From: Akkermansia muciniphila
GTDB taxonomy: Bacteria; Verrucomicrobiota; Verrucomicrobiia; Limisphaerales; F1-80-MAGS106
Reading direction: 5' to 3'
Length of the DNA: 37,106 nucleotides
Assembly (NCBI GenBank): GCA_945865375.1
Contig: CAMBEJ010000038.1
Span: 1 to 37,106, forward strand
The notes beneath the pieces are model-generated. The model was not told the origin of the DNA. It searched no databases and saw only the letters and a program-made list of their open reading frames with translations. Every line of letters begins with the position of its first letter. The stretch's first letter is position 1. A program made the translations under genes and the position numbers. Below are positions 17,753 to 26,794 of the stretch, one piece after another.

Positions 17753-19284
17753 TGCAACTTCCCAAACACGAACTCCTTCTTGTCAGCCTCTCCGTGCTGA
17801 TCGGCCTTGTAGTGTTGCCCTGTCTGAACGCCTTTGCGCCGCCGGACAGCGCGCTGCACGTCAGCACCTTCACCCTGAGTCTGTACGGCAAGTACCTGAC
17901 CTACGCCGTGCTGGCGCTCGGGGTGAACCTCCTCTGGGGTTACACGGGTCTTTTAAGCCTCGGCCAGTGCCTTTTCTTCTCCCTGGGCGGCTACTGCCTG
18001 GGCATGTCTATGATGATGAACATCAGCGGGCTCGGCCAGTATCACGAGGCCATCCCGGACTTCATGGTCTTCCTCGAGTTTCCAGTCCGTTTCCCTGAGA
18101 CCGCCGGGCTGCCGCCCCACTGGATCCCTTTCAAACACTTTTGGTTCGCCGCGTTGATGGTGGTTCTGGTGCCGGCAGGGGTCGCCTGCCTGTTCGGATG
18201 GCTCGCATTTCGCTCCCGCATCAAAGGCGTTTATTTCTCCATCCTCAGCCAGGCTCTGACCTATGCGGCGTGCCTCATGTTTTTTCGCAATGATTTCACT
18301 TTTGGTGGTAATAACGGCCTCACGGATTTCAAGTTCCTCTTAGGCACTCCCTCGCTCCAGCCATGTGAAATACCCAACCCAGCCTCCTTCATAGCGGAGC
18401 TAAAGGAGGGCAAGGACGATGTCTCCAGGTTCCTCTGGAGCCAAGTGACCCCAGCCAGTCAGAAGGGCCTCTCGGACCTCCTGATCGCCGGAAAAACAGC
18501 CAGCGCGGAAGCCCTCCTGGCCGGTGAGATCAATAGAATCTTGGCCTCAGGGACTCTTTACGATGAACGACGGTTTTCTGCAGTGGCTCTCCCGCCCGAC
18601 ATCAAGCTGCTGCTCGGTCAAAATCCTCGGGACACTGGAATGCTCAAGCTCAACCGAGTGCTGATGGAGTTGGCATTCCCCCACCAGGTGGTGAAGAAGG
18701 CATTCACGGGCTATGTGGTCAACGATCCCCCTACCAAACGCGCCCTCTATGTCTGCTCCGGCTTGCTGTTGCTGCTGACTTATCTCTTCTGCCGCTGGCT
18801 GACCTCCACGAAATTCGGTCTGATCCAGCGGGCTGTTCGTGATTCTGAAAACCGTGTGCTCTTCTCCGGCTACGCCACCGCGAACTTCAAGCTCTTTGTC
18901 TTTGTCATCGCCGCCGTGATCGCAGGACTAGGCGGCGCCCTCTTTGTCCCCCAAGTCGGGATCATCAACCCCAGCGAGATGGGCGCGGACAAATCCATCG
19001 AAGCCGTCATTTGGGTGGCCGTGGGCGGCCGTGGGAATCTGCTCGGTCCGATCCTCGGGGCGATTGGTGTCAACTCGCTCAAGAGCTACGCCACCCATTC
19101 CTTCGCCGAGCAATGGCCCTATATTCTTGGCGGGCTCTTTGTCTTTGTGACCCTCTTCATGCCCAAGGGCCTCATCGGCTTGCCCCAACAGTTCCGTGGG
19201 CTCTGGAGAAAAGTCCGCCCTGGTACCGACGCCAATAATCCCAGCACCGTCGAGATCAAGCCCGAAAACACGCTGAGCCAATGA
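17749..19284 (+). CDS. urtC: Urea ABC transporter permease UrtC with ~120-residue insertion
   Basis: 511 aa; typical UrtC proteins are roughly 350-400 aa. Start ATG 17749 overlaps the urtB stop, with a second in-frame ATG at 17752. Residues 1-200 match the LivM-like permease, including [40 protein letters not shown] and [17 protein letters not shown]. The normal fold resumes near residue 328 with [34 protein letters not shown] and [17 protein letters not shown]. Between them, about residues 204-327 (nt 18358-18729) form a non-membrane segment with helical, charged stretches. By LivM topology that loop should face the periplasm, near UrtA. No domain is recognised in it. Reading frame and composition run smoothly through the insert, so it is not a frameshift artefact. 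It is coupled to urtD by an ATGA overlap. Confidence 0.94.
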   Translation: MMQLPKHELLLVSLSVLIGLVVLPCLNAFAPPDSALHVSTFTLSLYGKYLTYAVLALGVNLLWGYTGLLSLGQCLFFSLGGYCLGMSMMMNISGLGQYHEAIPDFMVFLEFPVRFPETAGLPPHWIPFKHFWFAALMVVLVPAGVACLFGWLAFRSRIKGVYFSILSQALTYAACLMFFRNDFTFGGNNGLTDFKFLLGTPSLQPCEIPNPASFIAELKEGKDDVSRFLWSQVTPASQKGLSDLLIAGKTASAEALLAGEINRILASGTLYDERRFSAVALPPDIKLLLGQNPRDTGMLKLNRVLMELAFPHQVVKKAFTGYVVNDPPTKRALYVCSGLLLLLTYLFCRWLTSTKFGLIQRAVRDSENRVLFSGYATANFKLFVFVIAAVIAGLGGALFVPQVGIINPSEMGADKSIEAVIWVAVGGRGNLLGPILGAIGVNSLKSYATHSFAEQWPYILGGLFVFVTLFMPKGLIGLPQQFRGLWRKVRPGTDANNPSTVEIKPENTLSQ

Positions 19285-20042
19285 CCAAGGAATTCATCCT
19301 GACCGTGGAGGGCGTGACCAAGACGTTCGATGGTTTCAAGGCCATCTCAAATCTTAACTTCTACCTCGATACCGGTGAATTGCGCGTGATCATCGGACCC
19401 AACGGAGCAGGCAAAACCTCATTTCTGGATCTCATCACAGGCCGCACCAAGCCTGACGCCGGCAAGATCGAGTTCGGGAAAGACACCGATCTCACAAGGC
19501 TGAACGAGTATCAAATCAACCGGCTGGGAGTCGGACGCAAGTTCCAAACCCCTTCGGTTTATATCGACCACACGGTTTTCGAGAATATCCAGCTCTCGCT
19601 CGAAGGCACGCGCAGCGTCTGGTCCACGCTTTTTTCCCGCATCACAACCGCGCAGCGTGAACGCATCCGGGAAGTGCTCGAAACCATCGGCCTCGGCGAC
19701 AAGACTTGCGTGAAGGCGGGTTCGCTTGCTCATGGCCAGAAGCAATGGCTTGAGATCGGCATGCTGCTGGCACAAAACCCGAAGCTCCTGCTTGTGGATG
19801 AGCCCGCCGCCGGGATGACCGATAAGGAAACTCACAAAACTGGCGAATTGCTCATCAGCCTCGCCGGCAAACACAGCGTTGTCGTCATCGAGCACGACAT
19901 GACCTTCGTCCGCCAAATCGCCCGCACCGTGACTGTGCTGCATCAGGGCAGCGTGCTCTGCGAAGGCACCGTGGATCAGGTGCAGAACGATGAACGTGTG
20001 ATCGAGGTCTATCTGGGGCGAAAAAAGAGGGACAAGTCCTGA
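19281..20042 (+). CDS. urtD: Urea ABC transporter ATP-binding protein UrtD
   Basis: 253 aa. ATPase of the LivG type that powers UrtBC from the cytoplasmic face. Walker A is GPNGAGKTS (about 39-47) and the Q-loop is in [10 protein letters not shown]. The ABC signature is the UrtD-type variant [15 protein letters not shown] in place of LSGGQ, Walker B is [11 protein letters not shown] and the H-loop is VVIEHDM. The ATG overlaps the urtC TGA by four bases, so translation is probably coupled. urtE lies 218 bases downstream beyond a palindromic repeat. Confidence 0.97.
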   Translation: MTKEFILTVEGVTKTFDGFKAISNLNFYLDTGELRVIIGPNGAGKTSFLDLITGRTKPDAGKIEFGKDTDLTRLNEYQINRLGVGRKFQTPSVYIDHTVFENIQLSLEGTRSVWSTLFSRITTAQRERIREVLETIGLGDKTCVKAGSLAHGQKQWLEIGMLLAQNPKLLLVDEPAAGMTDKETHKTGELLISLAGKHSVVVIEHDMTFVRQIARTVTVLHQGSVLCEGTVDQVQNDERVIEVYLGRKKRDKS

Positions 20043-20069
20043 ATCAGCAAGAGTATGAGGGACAGGAAA

Positions 20070-20174
20070 TGAACCACAGAGGCACAGAGATACAGAGAGG
20101 GCGAAACCCTGAAACCCAAGCTGTACCGATCTGTTTTCCCTCCGACCTCTGTGCCTCTGTGCCTCTGTGGTTCA
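20070..20174. repeat. Palindromic repeat between urtD and urtE (cagaggcacag family)
   Basis: A perfect 20-base inverted repeat has its left arm at 20070-20089 (starting TGAACCACAGAGG) and right arm at 20155-20174 (ending CCTCTGTGGTTCA), about 65 bases apart. A further half-site, GGTGCCTCTGTGGTGAATC, follows near 20229-20247. The repeats fill nearly all of the 218-base gap inside the operon. No promoter was recognised. Confidence 0.85.
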
Positions 20175-20260
20175 AAAATTCTATGAGCCACGGGGCATTA
20201 CCCTCACGCGTGGGTCCCGTCATCTCGGTGCCTCTGTGGTGAATCAACCGGCTTTTAAAC

Positions 20261-20956
20261 ATGCTCTCAATCTCCGACATCCACGTCAGCTACGACGGCT
20301 CCAGAATCCTCCGCGGCGTCACCCTGGACGTGCCCGAGCGGAGCCTTGTCTGTCTCATGGGCCGCAACGGCGTCGGCAAGACCACCACGCTCAAATCCAT
20401 CATCGGCCTCGTGAAAAACGACTCCGGAGTGGTGAAGCTCGCCGGAGACGACCTCGGATCGCTCCTGCCCGACGAACGCGCCCGCCGCGGCATCGGTTAC
20501 GTGCCGCAGGGTCGCGACATTTTTCCACACTTGACAGTATGGGAGAATTTGAAGCTCAGCCTTGTCATCCATGGGGCAAAGACCAACGGGCAGGTGGATC
20601 GCGTTCTGGACCTATTCCCGATCTTGAAAGAGTTTCTCCAACGCAAGGGAGGCCTTCTCAGTGGCGGCCAGCAGCAACAACTCGCCATCGCACGCGCGCT
20701 TTTGACCAATCCCAAGGTGCTGCTCCTCGACGAGCCGACCGAGGGCATTCAGCCAAATATCATCGACCAGATCAGTGAAACGCTCTTGAAGATCAAGAAG
20801 GAAGGAACGCTCAGCATTCTTTTGGTGGAACAATATCTCGACTTTTGTCTCAGTGTCGGCGACAGCTTTTACATTATGGACCGTGGAGCCATTGTGGCTT
20901 CCGGGCCTGTCGCGCACTTGAACAACGACCTTGTCAAACAACACCTGACCGTATGA
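20261..20956 (+). CDS. urtE: Urea ABC transporter ATP-binding protein UrtE
   Basis: 231 aa, LivF type, partner of UrtD. Walker A is GRNGVGKTT (about 35-43), followed by GYVPQGRDIFPHLTVWEN with the Q-loop. The signature is LSGGQQQQLAIARALL, Walker B is VLLLDEPTEGIQPNI and the H-loop region is ILLVEQYLDF. The ATG follows a repeat-filled gap with no strong ribosome site. Its TGA (20954-20956) overlaps the ATG (20953) of the small His-rich gene that follows, tying that gene to this transcript. Confidence 0.96.
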   Translation: MLSISDIHVSYDGSRILRGVTLDVPERSLVCLMGRNGVGKTTTLKSIIGLVKNDSGVVKLAGDDLGSLLPDERARRGIGYVPQGRDIFPHLTVWENLKLSLVIHGAKTNGQVDRVLDLFPILKEFLQRKGGLLSGGQQQQLAIARALLTNPKVLLLDEPTEGIQPNIIDQISETLLKIKKEGTLSILLVEQYLDFCLSVGDSFYIMDRGAIVASGPVAHLNNDLVKQHLTV

Positions 20957-21258
20957 TCCAGCCTCATTTCCGCATCCGCCACGGCAAACAGGCGGCTGCT
21001 TTGCACCGCCTCATCCCAACGGCGGCCGCGTTTGCCATCGCGCTTTCCGCCCAAGCCCACCCGGGCCACGACTGGCACGACGCTGACGCCCGCCATCTCC
21101 TGACCAGCCCCGACCATTTTGCCCTGCTCGCCCTGGGTGGCACCCTCATGTGGTTCGGCGCGCGGCTCGTTCAGCGCCGCTGGCCGCGGCGCCTCATGCA
21201 AGTGACCGGTGCCACCGCGTGCGTCCTTGCCGCTGTGCTCTGGGGCTTCCGCTCCTGA
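20953..21258 (+). CDS. Small His-rich membrane protein in the urea cluster, unrecognised
   Basis: 101 aa. ATG 20953 overlaps the urtE stop (ATGA), and its TGA overlaps the ATG of ureD (TGATG), so it is locked between two known genes of the pathway. After a basic leader, residues 19-35 (RLIPTAAAFAIALSAQA) look like a signal peptide. The mature N-terminus would be HPGHDWHDADARH, dense in His and Asp and suited to metal binding. Two probable membrane helices follow (about 55-72 and 80-97). HPGH followed by LLTSPDHF recalls the His motifs of HupE/UreJ nickel-associated membrane proteins, but this protein is only about half their length. A role in nickel handling for urease is a hypothesis; a urea channel accessory is another. 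An in-frame start further upstream (20845) is inside urtE and rejected. Confidence 0.8.
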   Translation: MIQPHFRIRHGKQAAALHRLIPTAAAFAIALSAQAHPGHDWHDADARHLLTSPDHFALLALGGTLMWFGARLVQRRWPRRLMQVTGATACVLAAVLWGFRS

Positions 21259-22202
21259 TGAATCCGACGCTCCAGCAACGTGAGGTAGGGAGGTCGCACT
21301 GCGACGTCCCTACCCACGCGAGCGCTTCCTCTTCCCGGTTCGAGCCAGGAACTGGGATGGAGCCTCTCCCTGGGTCCGATCTCACCCGCCCCGGTCAGGC
21401 CCGGTTGCGGTGCGAGCTCGTCGCAGGTCAAAGCTCTGTCACGTCCAGCTTCGCGACATCGCCGCTCAAGCTCCTGACCCCACGCCCGCGCGGGCAAAGC
21501 GTCTGGACCTGCCTGGCCAGCCTCGGCGGGGGCCTGCTCGCCGGGGATGAAACGTCCCTCGATGTCGAACTCGGACCCGGCACCCGCTGTTTCGTCAGCA
21601 CCCAAGCTTCCACGAAGGTCTATCGCAACCCCACGCAACGTCCTTGCTCACACCGGGTGGGCGCGGCGGTGGGAGAGAACGGTCTCCTCGTGCTGGCTCC
21701 AGACCCCGTCCAATGCTTCGCAGGGTCAAGCTTCGTCCAGCGTCAGGAAATCTTCCTGCATCCGACCGCTGGACTCGTCCTGCTCGACTGGTGCTCCTCG
21801 GGCCGCGTCGCACGGGGTGAACGCTGGGCCTTCACGCGCTACGCCAGCCGCATCGAGATTTGGGACTCCAGTCCAAAACGCCTGTTCCTCGACTCGTTGC
21901 TGCTCGATTCCGAGGATGGCCCTCTTGATTCCCCGATGCGACTGGGCCGTTTTAACTGCCTCGCTCTCCTCCTGTTTCTTGGTCCCGCACTGCGAGCCTC
22001 CTCGCAGGCACTCCTTCGCGCGATCGACGCGCGGCCCGTCCTGCGCCGCGACTCGCTCGTCGCCAGCGCCAGCCCCCTCCGCGACGGCGCCCTGCTGCGC
22101 GTCGCAGGTCAGTCCTTCGAGGACGTCGCTCACGAGATTCATTCGCACCTCGCCTTTCTGCCCGATCATCTCGGCGATGATCCGTTCGCCCGAAAATGGT
22201 GA
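21258..22202 (+). CDS. ureD: Urease accessory protein UreD
   Basis: 314 aa from ATG 21258, which overlaps the preceding stop. UreD (UreH) docks on apo-urease and with UreF and UreG delivers nickel through an internal tunnel. Hallmarks are FVSTQASTKVYRN (about 112-124), GGGLLAGDE, and LLDWCSSGRVARGERWAF. The first 33 residues or so are atypical: they translate a 31-base palindrome (21284-21314) and flanking sequence. A second ATG at 21357 has AGGA six to seven bases upstream and begins only 13 residues before the conserved GQARLRCEL, so it may be the true start, giving 281 aa. The stop at 22202 is followed by a 225-base gap containing another palindrome before ureAB. Confidence 0.92.
   Translation: MNPTLQQREVGRSHCDVPTHASASSSRFEPGTGMEPLPGSDLTRPGQARLRCELVAGQSSVTSSFATSPLKLLTPRPRGQSVWTCLASLGGGLLAGDETSLDVELGPGTRCFVSTQASTKVYRNPTQRPCSHRVGAAVGENGLLVLAPDPVQCFAGSSFVQRQEIFLHPTAGLVLLDWCSSGRVARGERWAFTRYASRIEIWDSSPKRLFLDSLLLDSEDGPLDSPMRLGRFNCLALLLFLGPALRASSQALLRAIDARPVLRRDSLVASASPLRDGALLRVAGQSFEDVAHEIHSHLAFLPDHLGDDPFARKW
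21284..21314. repeat. Palindromic element at the 5' end of ureD
   Basis: Arms at 21284-21298 (GGTAGGGAGGTCGCA) and 21300-21314 (TGCGACGTCCCTACC) are inverted copies with one mismatch around a single base. It lies inside the ureD frame if translation starts at 21258, or in the leader if it starts at 21357. Confidence 0.75.
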
Positions 22203-22267
22203 CTCAAATGAGAACGTTGGCCTCTTTCTGATGGCGGCAAACATGACAGCGTCGGACCAGTTTCGGA

Positions 22268-22367
22268 GCGCGGCCTTCCAGGCCGCAGCATGTTCTTTCT
22301 GGCGACACGTTTTATCGGTATTACATTTCCACCACGTTCCCACCTGCTTCGGGCTGGAAGGCCGCGC
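22268..22367. repeat. Palindromic repeat between ureD and ureAB
   Basis: GCGCGGCCTTCCAG at 22268-22281 and its exact complement at 22354-22367 bracket about 72 bases. The element occupies most of the 225-base gap; no gene or clear promoter is seen in it. It belongs to a different sequence family from the urtA-urtB and urtD-urtE repeats. Confidence 0.75.
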
Positions 22368-22427
22368 CCGTGCGTTGCAGTGCTAATCCAACTTGTTCAA
22401 GCTGCCTCCCCTAACCCATATTGACCC

Positions 22428-23192
22428 ATGCACCTGTCCCCCCGCGAACTCGATAAGCTCACGCTTCACCAAGCAGGTTGCCTTGCGCAGAAACGACTCG
22501 CCCGTGGACTGAAGCTGAACCACCCCGAAGCGGTCGCCCTCATCGCCACCGTCTTGCTCGAGTTCATCCGCGACGGACGTCACGTCGCTGAACTGATGAA
22601 TCTCGGGCGCCAGTTCCTGGGTCGAAATCAAGTCATGTCCGGCGTGCCGGAGATGATTCATGAGGTGCAGGTCGAAGGCACTTTCCAGGACGGTTCCAAA
22701 CTTGTCACCGTGCATCACCCGATTGCTGCGGAGAACGGGAACCTCGAGCTTGCTTTGTACGGCAGCTTTCTCCCGGTGCCTGGCCTTGAACTATTTTTGT
22801 TGGGCGCGCAGCAGGAGACGGTCCACCCGGGGCTGTGCAGCCCGGAGGCCGGGGATCTGGAGTTGAACGCGGGCCGCCAAAGCATCGAGATCAGGGTCAC
22901 CAACCTGGGCGACCGCCCCGTTCAGGTGGGCAGTCATTACCATTTTGTGGAGACCAACGCGCTGCTCCAGTTCGACCGTGCCAAGGCCTACGGTTTCCGA
23001 CTCAACATTCCCGCAGGCACTGCCGTTCGCTTTGAACCTGGCGAAACAAAAACTGTTTCGCTGGTTTCCATCGCGGGTGCTCGGGTGATTCGAGGCGGAA
23101 ACGCACTCGCGGACGGACCCGTGTCGATCGAGAATCTCCACGCCACCATGGATCGAGTTCTGGCGCGTGGCTTTGCCCACAAAGAAAGCTGA
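22428..23192 (+). CDS. ureAB: Urease subunit gamma/beta fusion
   Basis: 254 aa. Residues 1-100 are the gamma subunit (UreA), starting [23 protein letters not shown] and ending near [19 protein letters not shown]. The beta subunit (UreB) begins in GDLELNAGR (about 142) and includes [18 protein letters not shown] and [14 protein letters not shown] linker of about 40 residues ([14 protein letters not shown]...) joins them, and the frame is continuous. Separate ureA and ureB genes are usual in bacteria; a gamma-beta fusion is well known from Helicobacter. Together with UreC it forms the (alpha beta gamma)3-type enzyme that hydrolyses urea to ammonia and carbamate. ureC follows 13 bases after the stop. 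Confidence 0.95.
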   Translation: MHLSPRELDKLTLHQAGCLAQKRLARGLKLNHPEAVALIATVLLEFIRDGRHVAELMNLGRQFLGRNQVMSGVPEMIHEVQVEGTFQDGSKLVTVHHPIAAENGNLELALYGSFLPVPGLELFLLGAQQETVHPGLCSPEAGDLELNAGRQSIEIRVTNLGDRPVQVGSHYHFVETNALLQFDRAKAYGFRLNIPAGTAVRFEPGETKTVSLVSIAGARVIRGGNALADGPVSIENLHATMDRVLARGFAHKES

Positions 23193-23205
23193 TTTCTTCA
23201 ATTCT

Positions 23206-24921
23206 ATGTCGCACAGGATGAAACGCTCGCATTACGCCGAAATGTTTGGCCCGACTGTCGGGGACAAGGTCACGCTGGGGGACACCTCACTGGTGTTGCA
23301 AGTGGAGCGCGATGACGCGGTGTACGGTGACGAATGCAAGTTTGGCGGTGGCAAGGTTCTCCGTGAAGGGATGGGGCAGGCAGCGGGTGTGGGACAGGAC
23401 GCGGCGCTGGACACCGTGATCACCAACGCCCTGGTTGTGGATTATACCGGGATCTTCAAGGCCGACATCGGGATCAAGGGAGGATTCATCGTCGGTATTG
23501 GCAAGGCCGGCAATCCCGACGTGATGGCCTCCGTGTCTCCGGCGATGGTGGTGGGTGTGACGACGGAGGTGATCGCGGGCGAAGGCCTGATCCTCACCGC
23601 AGGGGGAGTGGACACGCATATTCATTTCATTTGTCCTCAGCAAGCGTTTGAGGCCATTGCCAGCGGGGTCACCACGTTTGTGGGAGGCGGCACGGGTCCA
23701 GCCACGGGAACATGCGCCACCACCTGCACTCCAGGAATGTTCCACATCCGCTCCATGCTCCAAGCTGTCGATCAGCTCCCTCTGAACTTTGGGTTCACCG
23801 GGAAAGGCAACACATCCCTGCCACCGGGTTTGGCCGAGCAGATCCTTGCCGGTGCCGTCGGGCTGAAGCTGCACGAGGACTGGGGAACCACTCCCGCAGC
23901 CATCGATTGCTGTCTCCGCGTCGCCGAGCAGCACGATGTTCAAGTGACCATCCACACCGACACGCTCAATGAATCGGGGTTCGTTGAGGCGACCATCGCC
24001 GCGTTCAAGGGGCGCACCATCCACACGTACCACTCGGAAGGGGCAGGCGGCGGACATGCCCCAGATATCATCCGTGTTTGTGGCGAGATGAATGTGCTCC
24101 CCAGCTCCACCAACCCGACAAGGCCCTACACGGTCAACACCCTCGATGAACACCTGGATATGTTGATGGTGTGTCATCATCTGGATCCAGGGCTTCCGGA
24201 GGATGTTGCTTTTGCGGAAAGCCGGATCCGCGGAGAGACCATCGCCGCCGAGGATATCCTCCATGATCTGGGAGCCATCAGCATGATGAGCTCCGATTCC
24301 CAGGCCATGGGACGCGTCGGTGAAATGATCACGCGCACGTGGCAGACCGCCGATAAAATGCGCAACCAGCGCGGGAGATTGTCCGGGGAACAAGGTGCAA
24401 ACGACAATTTGAGGATCAAAAGATACATCTCCAAGTACACCATCAACCCCGCCATCTCTCATGGCATGGGACACCTCATCGGCTCAGTCGAGGTGGGAAA
24501 ACTCGCGGATCTGGTGCTCTGGAAGCCCGCGTTCTTTGGGGCGAAACCAGAGCTCGTGATCAAGGGCGGGGTGATCGCGTGGTCTCAGATGGGCGATCCG
24601 AATGCCTCGATTCCGACACCTCAACCGGTTTTCATGAGGCCCATGTTCGGCGCGTTCGGATCCGCGCCGGGATCCAACTCCATCGCGTTTGTGAGCCGTG
24701 CCTGTCTCGAGCACGGCACGGCTTCGGGGTATGGTCTGGCAAAACGGATTGAGGCGGTACGAGGGTGCCGACACTTAAGCAAACGGGACATGAAATGGAA
24801 TGCGGCCCTCCCCCGGATCACGGTGGATGCGGAAACGTACCAGGTCACCGCCGACGGCGAGTTGCTGGTGTGTGAGCCCGCAAAATCATTGCCTTTGGCC
24901 CAGCGTTATTCGTTGTTTTGA
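23206..24921 (+). CDS. ureC: Urease subunit alpha (catalytic)
   Basis: 571 aa from ATG 23206. An in-frame start at 23167 overlaps ureAB and is less likely, and [13 protein letters not shown] at 23218 is another option. All catalytic residues are present, each offset by four from Klebsiella numbering: His138 and His140 (VDTHIH), Lys221 for carbamylation (GLKLHEDWG), His223, His250 ([13 protein letters not shown]), His276 ([14 protein letters not shown]), flap Cys323 and His324 (MVCHHLD), and Asp364 ([11 protein letters not shown]). It should therefore bind two nickel ions and be active once matured. Its TGA overlaps a TTG that starts ureF. Confidence 0.97.
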   Translation: MSHRMKRSHYAEMFGPTVGDKVTLGDTSLVLQVERDDAVYGDECKFGGGKVLREGMGQAAGVGQDAALDTVITNALVVDYTGIFKADIGIKGGFIVGIGKAGNPDVMASVSPAMVVGVTTEVIAGEGLILTAGGVDTHIHFICPQQAFEAIASGVTTFVGGGTGPATGTCATTCTPGMFHIRSMLQAVDQLPLNFGFTGKGNTSLPPGLAEQILAGAVGLKLHEDWGTTPAAIDCCLRVAEQHDVQVTIHTDTLNESGFVEATIAAFKGRTIHTYHSEGAGGGHAPDIIRVCGEMNVLPSSTNPTRPYTVNTLDEHLDMLMVCHHLDPGLPEDVAFAESRIRGETIAAEDILHDLGAISMMSSDSQAMGRVGEMITRTWQTADKMRNQRGRLSGEQGANDNLRIKRYISKYTINPAISHGMGHLIGSVEVGKLADLVLWKPAFFGAKPELVIKGGVIAWSQMGDPNASIPTPQPVFMRPMFGAFGSAPGSNSIAFVSRACLEHGTASGYGLAKRIEAVRGCRHLSKRDMKWNAALPRITVDAETYQVTADGELLVCEPAKSLPLAQRYSLF

Positions 24922-25604
24922 GCACGCGCCACGAAACCAACCCGAACCCGGCCTGGCTTGCCTGGCAGTTGGTTGACTCGGCCTTTCCGACTGGCGGTTT
25001 CGCTCATTCAGGAGGGTTGGAGGCGGCATGGCAACAGGGAGAAATCCGATCCCGCACCGACCTGGAGTTGTTTGTCAGCATGGGATTGAGGCAGATCGGC
25101 CGCAGTTCACTGCCTTTCGTCTCGACTGCATTTCAAGACCCGGGGCGGCTAAGAGAGCTGGATGAGCGGTATGATGCTTGCATGTCCAACCACGTCGCCA
25201 ACCGCGCGAGCAGGCTCCAGGGCCGTGCTCTTTGGAATGGGGTGACCAAGACATTCTTGGGTTCCAAACCCATGACCATGACCGAGATTCTGGCGAACCC
25301 GCCGTTCTATCATCTGGCCCCTGTGTTCGGCACTCTGACGCGCCTTTTGGACCTGGAGCGGAACATGGTGTCTCGCATGTTTCTTTTTCAACATCTGCGG
25401 GGATGGGTCGCGAGTGGAGTCCGTCTGGGCATCGTGGGCCCCATGGAAGGGCAGGGGCTCCAATTCAGACTCGGCCCTCAGGCTGAGGATGTTTTGACCC
25501 GATGTCTCCGACTGACTTTAGACGACGTTGCCCAGGTCGCGCCCCTATTCGAGATGTGGCAAGGCTCCCAGGACCGTCTTTATTCACGCCTGTTCCAAAG
25601 TTGA
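24918..25604 (+). CDS. ureF: Urease accessory protein UreF (TTG start)
   Basis: 228 aa. The TTG at 24918 overlaps the ureC stop as TTGA. It is chosen because the conserved UreF beginning [26 protein letters not shown] lies near residues 13-38 and the next in-frame ATG would remove it. UreF forms a complex with UreD and recruits UreG, checking GTP-dependent nickel transfer into urease. The remainder is helical, with [14 protein letters not shown] and a C-terminal [30 protein letters not shown] typical of UreF. ureG starts six bases after its stop. Confidence 0.94.
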   Translation: MSTRHETNPNPAWLAWQLVDSAFPTGGFAHSGGLEAAWQQGEIRSRTDLELFVSMGLRQIGRSSLPFVSTAFQDPGRLRELDERYDACMSNHVANRASRLQGRALWNGVTKTFLGSKPMTMTEILANPPFYHLAPVFGTLTRLLDLERNMVSRMFLFQHLRGWVASGVRLGIVGPMEGQGLQFRLGPQAEDVLTRCLRLTLDDVAQVAPLFEMWQGSQDRLYSRLFQS

Positions 25605-25610
25605 GACTGC

Positions 25611-26474
25611 TTGAACACCCCTGCTCACACTCACACTCACGACCACGATCACATGAACTCCCAAAGCGATCCCATCCACAGCAAAACCAAATCGAACTGC
25701 CATGGGACCCATGGCAACGAGCCCCTCTCTGGGGAGGACAACAAGCACGAGCCTGAGCACGGTCACGCGCATGGCCACACCCACGAACATAGGGATCATC
25801 CTGGGTTGTACGCGAGCCGCGAGATGCCGTTGCGCCGCGACTTTGCGCAAAGGGCGTTCACGCTCGGCGTGGGCGGGCCTGTAGGCAGCGGGAAAACCGC
25901 GTTGATGTTGGCTCTTTGTCAACACCTCAGCAAACGCTTGAGCCTGGCTGCCGTGACGAACGACATCTTCACGCGCGAAGACGGCGAATTCTTGGTCAAA
26001 CATCACGCCCTGGAGGCCGGACGAATCCGGGCTGTTGAGACGGGCGGGTGCCCTCACGCCGCAATCCGTGAGGACATCTCCGCAAACCTCATGGCGCTCG
26101 AGGAATTGCAGGATCAGTTCCAGCCCGATATGCTCCTGATAGAGTCCGGGGGCGACAACCTCGCTGCCCATTTCAGCAGGGAGCTCGCCGATTACACAGT
26201 CTACGTCATTGACGTCGCAGGAGGTGACAAGGTGCCTCGCAAGGGAGGGCCCGGGATCACCCAGGCCGATCTGCTGGTGATCAACAAAACCGATCTCGCA
26301 ACCGCAGTGGGTGCCGACCTCGATGTCATGGCGCGCGATTCAAAAAAAATGCGCGGCACAGGTCCCTTCGTGTTCGCTCAGGTCAAGCACGGTGTCGGCA
26401 TGGATGAAATCGTCAGCCACGCCCTCCATGCATGGCAGCACGCTACCGGCCTCGATCATGAGCATCCGCATTAG
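25611..26474 (+). CDS. ureG: Urease accessory GTPase UreG with His-rich N-terminal extension
   Basis: 287 aa from TTG 25611; a possible ATG start at 25653 would give 273 aa. The first 63 residues contain 16 histidines, including HTHTHDHDH and [12 protein letters not shown], a likely nickel store. The GTPase core follows: Walker [10 protein letters not shown] (about 88-96), [12 protein letters not shown], the nickel-binding CPH motif in [26 protein letters not shown], and the base-specificity motif NKTDL. UreG hydrolyses GTP to drive nickel delivery through the UreDF complex. No ureE nickel chaperone is in the cluster, so the His-rich tail may serve that role, as proposed for similar UreG and HypB proteins. 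It is the last gene of the cluster; a heptamer repeat and MITE copy B follow. Confidence 0.96.
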   Translation: MNTPAHTHTHDHDHMNSQSDPIHSKTKSNCHGTHGNEPLSGEDNKHEPEHGHAHGHTHEHRDHPGLYASREMPLRRDFAQRAFTLGVGGPVGSGKTALMLALCQHLSKRLSLAAVTNDIFTREDGEFLVKHHALEAGRIRAVETGGCPHAAIREDISANLMALEELQDQFQPDMLLIESGGDNLAAHFSRELADYTVYVIDVAGGDKVPRKGGPGITQADLLVINKTDLATAVGADLDVMARDSKKMRGTGPFVFAQVKHGVGMDEIVSHALHAWQHATGLDHEHPH

Positions 26475-26477
26475 AAA

Positions 26478-26504
26478 GCTGAAGGCTGAAGGCTGAAGGC
26501 TGAA
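26478..26504 (+). repeat. Tandem GCTGAAG heptamers after ureG
   Basis: Three exact GCTGAAG units and one partial unit follow the ureG stop by three bases. They are followed by a small imperfect hairpin (GGGAGGCC...GGCCTTCC, about 26507-26526). No function is evident; slippage-prone repeats of this kind often mark gene ends in related genomes, as I recall. Confidence 0.7.
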
Positions 26505-26530
26505 ATTGGGAGGCCCCGTGGCCTTCCAGG

Positions 26531-26735
26531 TTCTGAACTCAGTAAAACGACCCTCTTAGCCTGATGCTCGAGCAACTCCAATTCCCCGCTCGTAATCGTA
26601 ATCGTAATCCACCCGTCTGTTTCAAGGGCAACACCCGAGGATTACGAGTAAGATTACGATTACGATTACGAAAAATAAAGGAATTGGGATTGCGCGTCCA
26701 GATCACGATTTCAACCGATTTTACAGAGGTCTGAG
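26531..26735. repeat. MITE-like element, copy B, with (CGTAAT)n arms
   Basis: Second copy of the element at 15802-16014, matching over its full length. It begins TTCTGAACTCAGTAAAACGACC and ends near TTTTACAGAGGTCTGAG. Here the left arm has three CGTAAT units (26591-26608) and the right arm five ATTACG-like units, one of them changed to AGTAAG. The right terminal repeat has diverged (CAG for CTG). Together with copy A it brackets the stretch urtB to ureG. The rest of the 320-base ureG-dehydrogenase gap is the heptamer array and a CTTTCTG-rich tract (26750-26785). Confidence 0.85.
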
Positions 26736-26794
26736 GCCGTTGAGCGCAGCTTTCTGCTTTCAACTTTCTGCTTTCTGCTTTCTGATACGAACTT

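Noticed and set aside
23287..24474. 395-residue minus-strand frame opposite ureC
   Set aside because: Shadow of the urease alpha gene, whose catalytic residues are all present on the plus strand.
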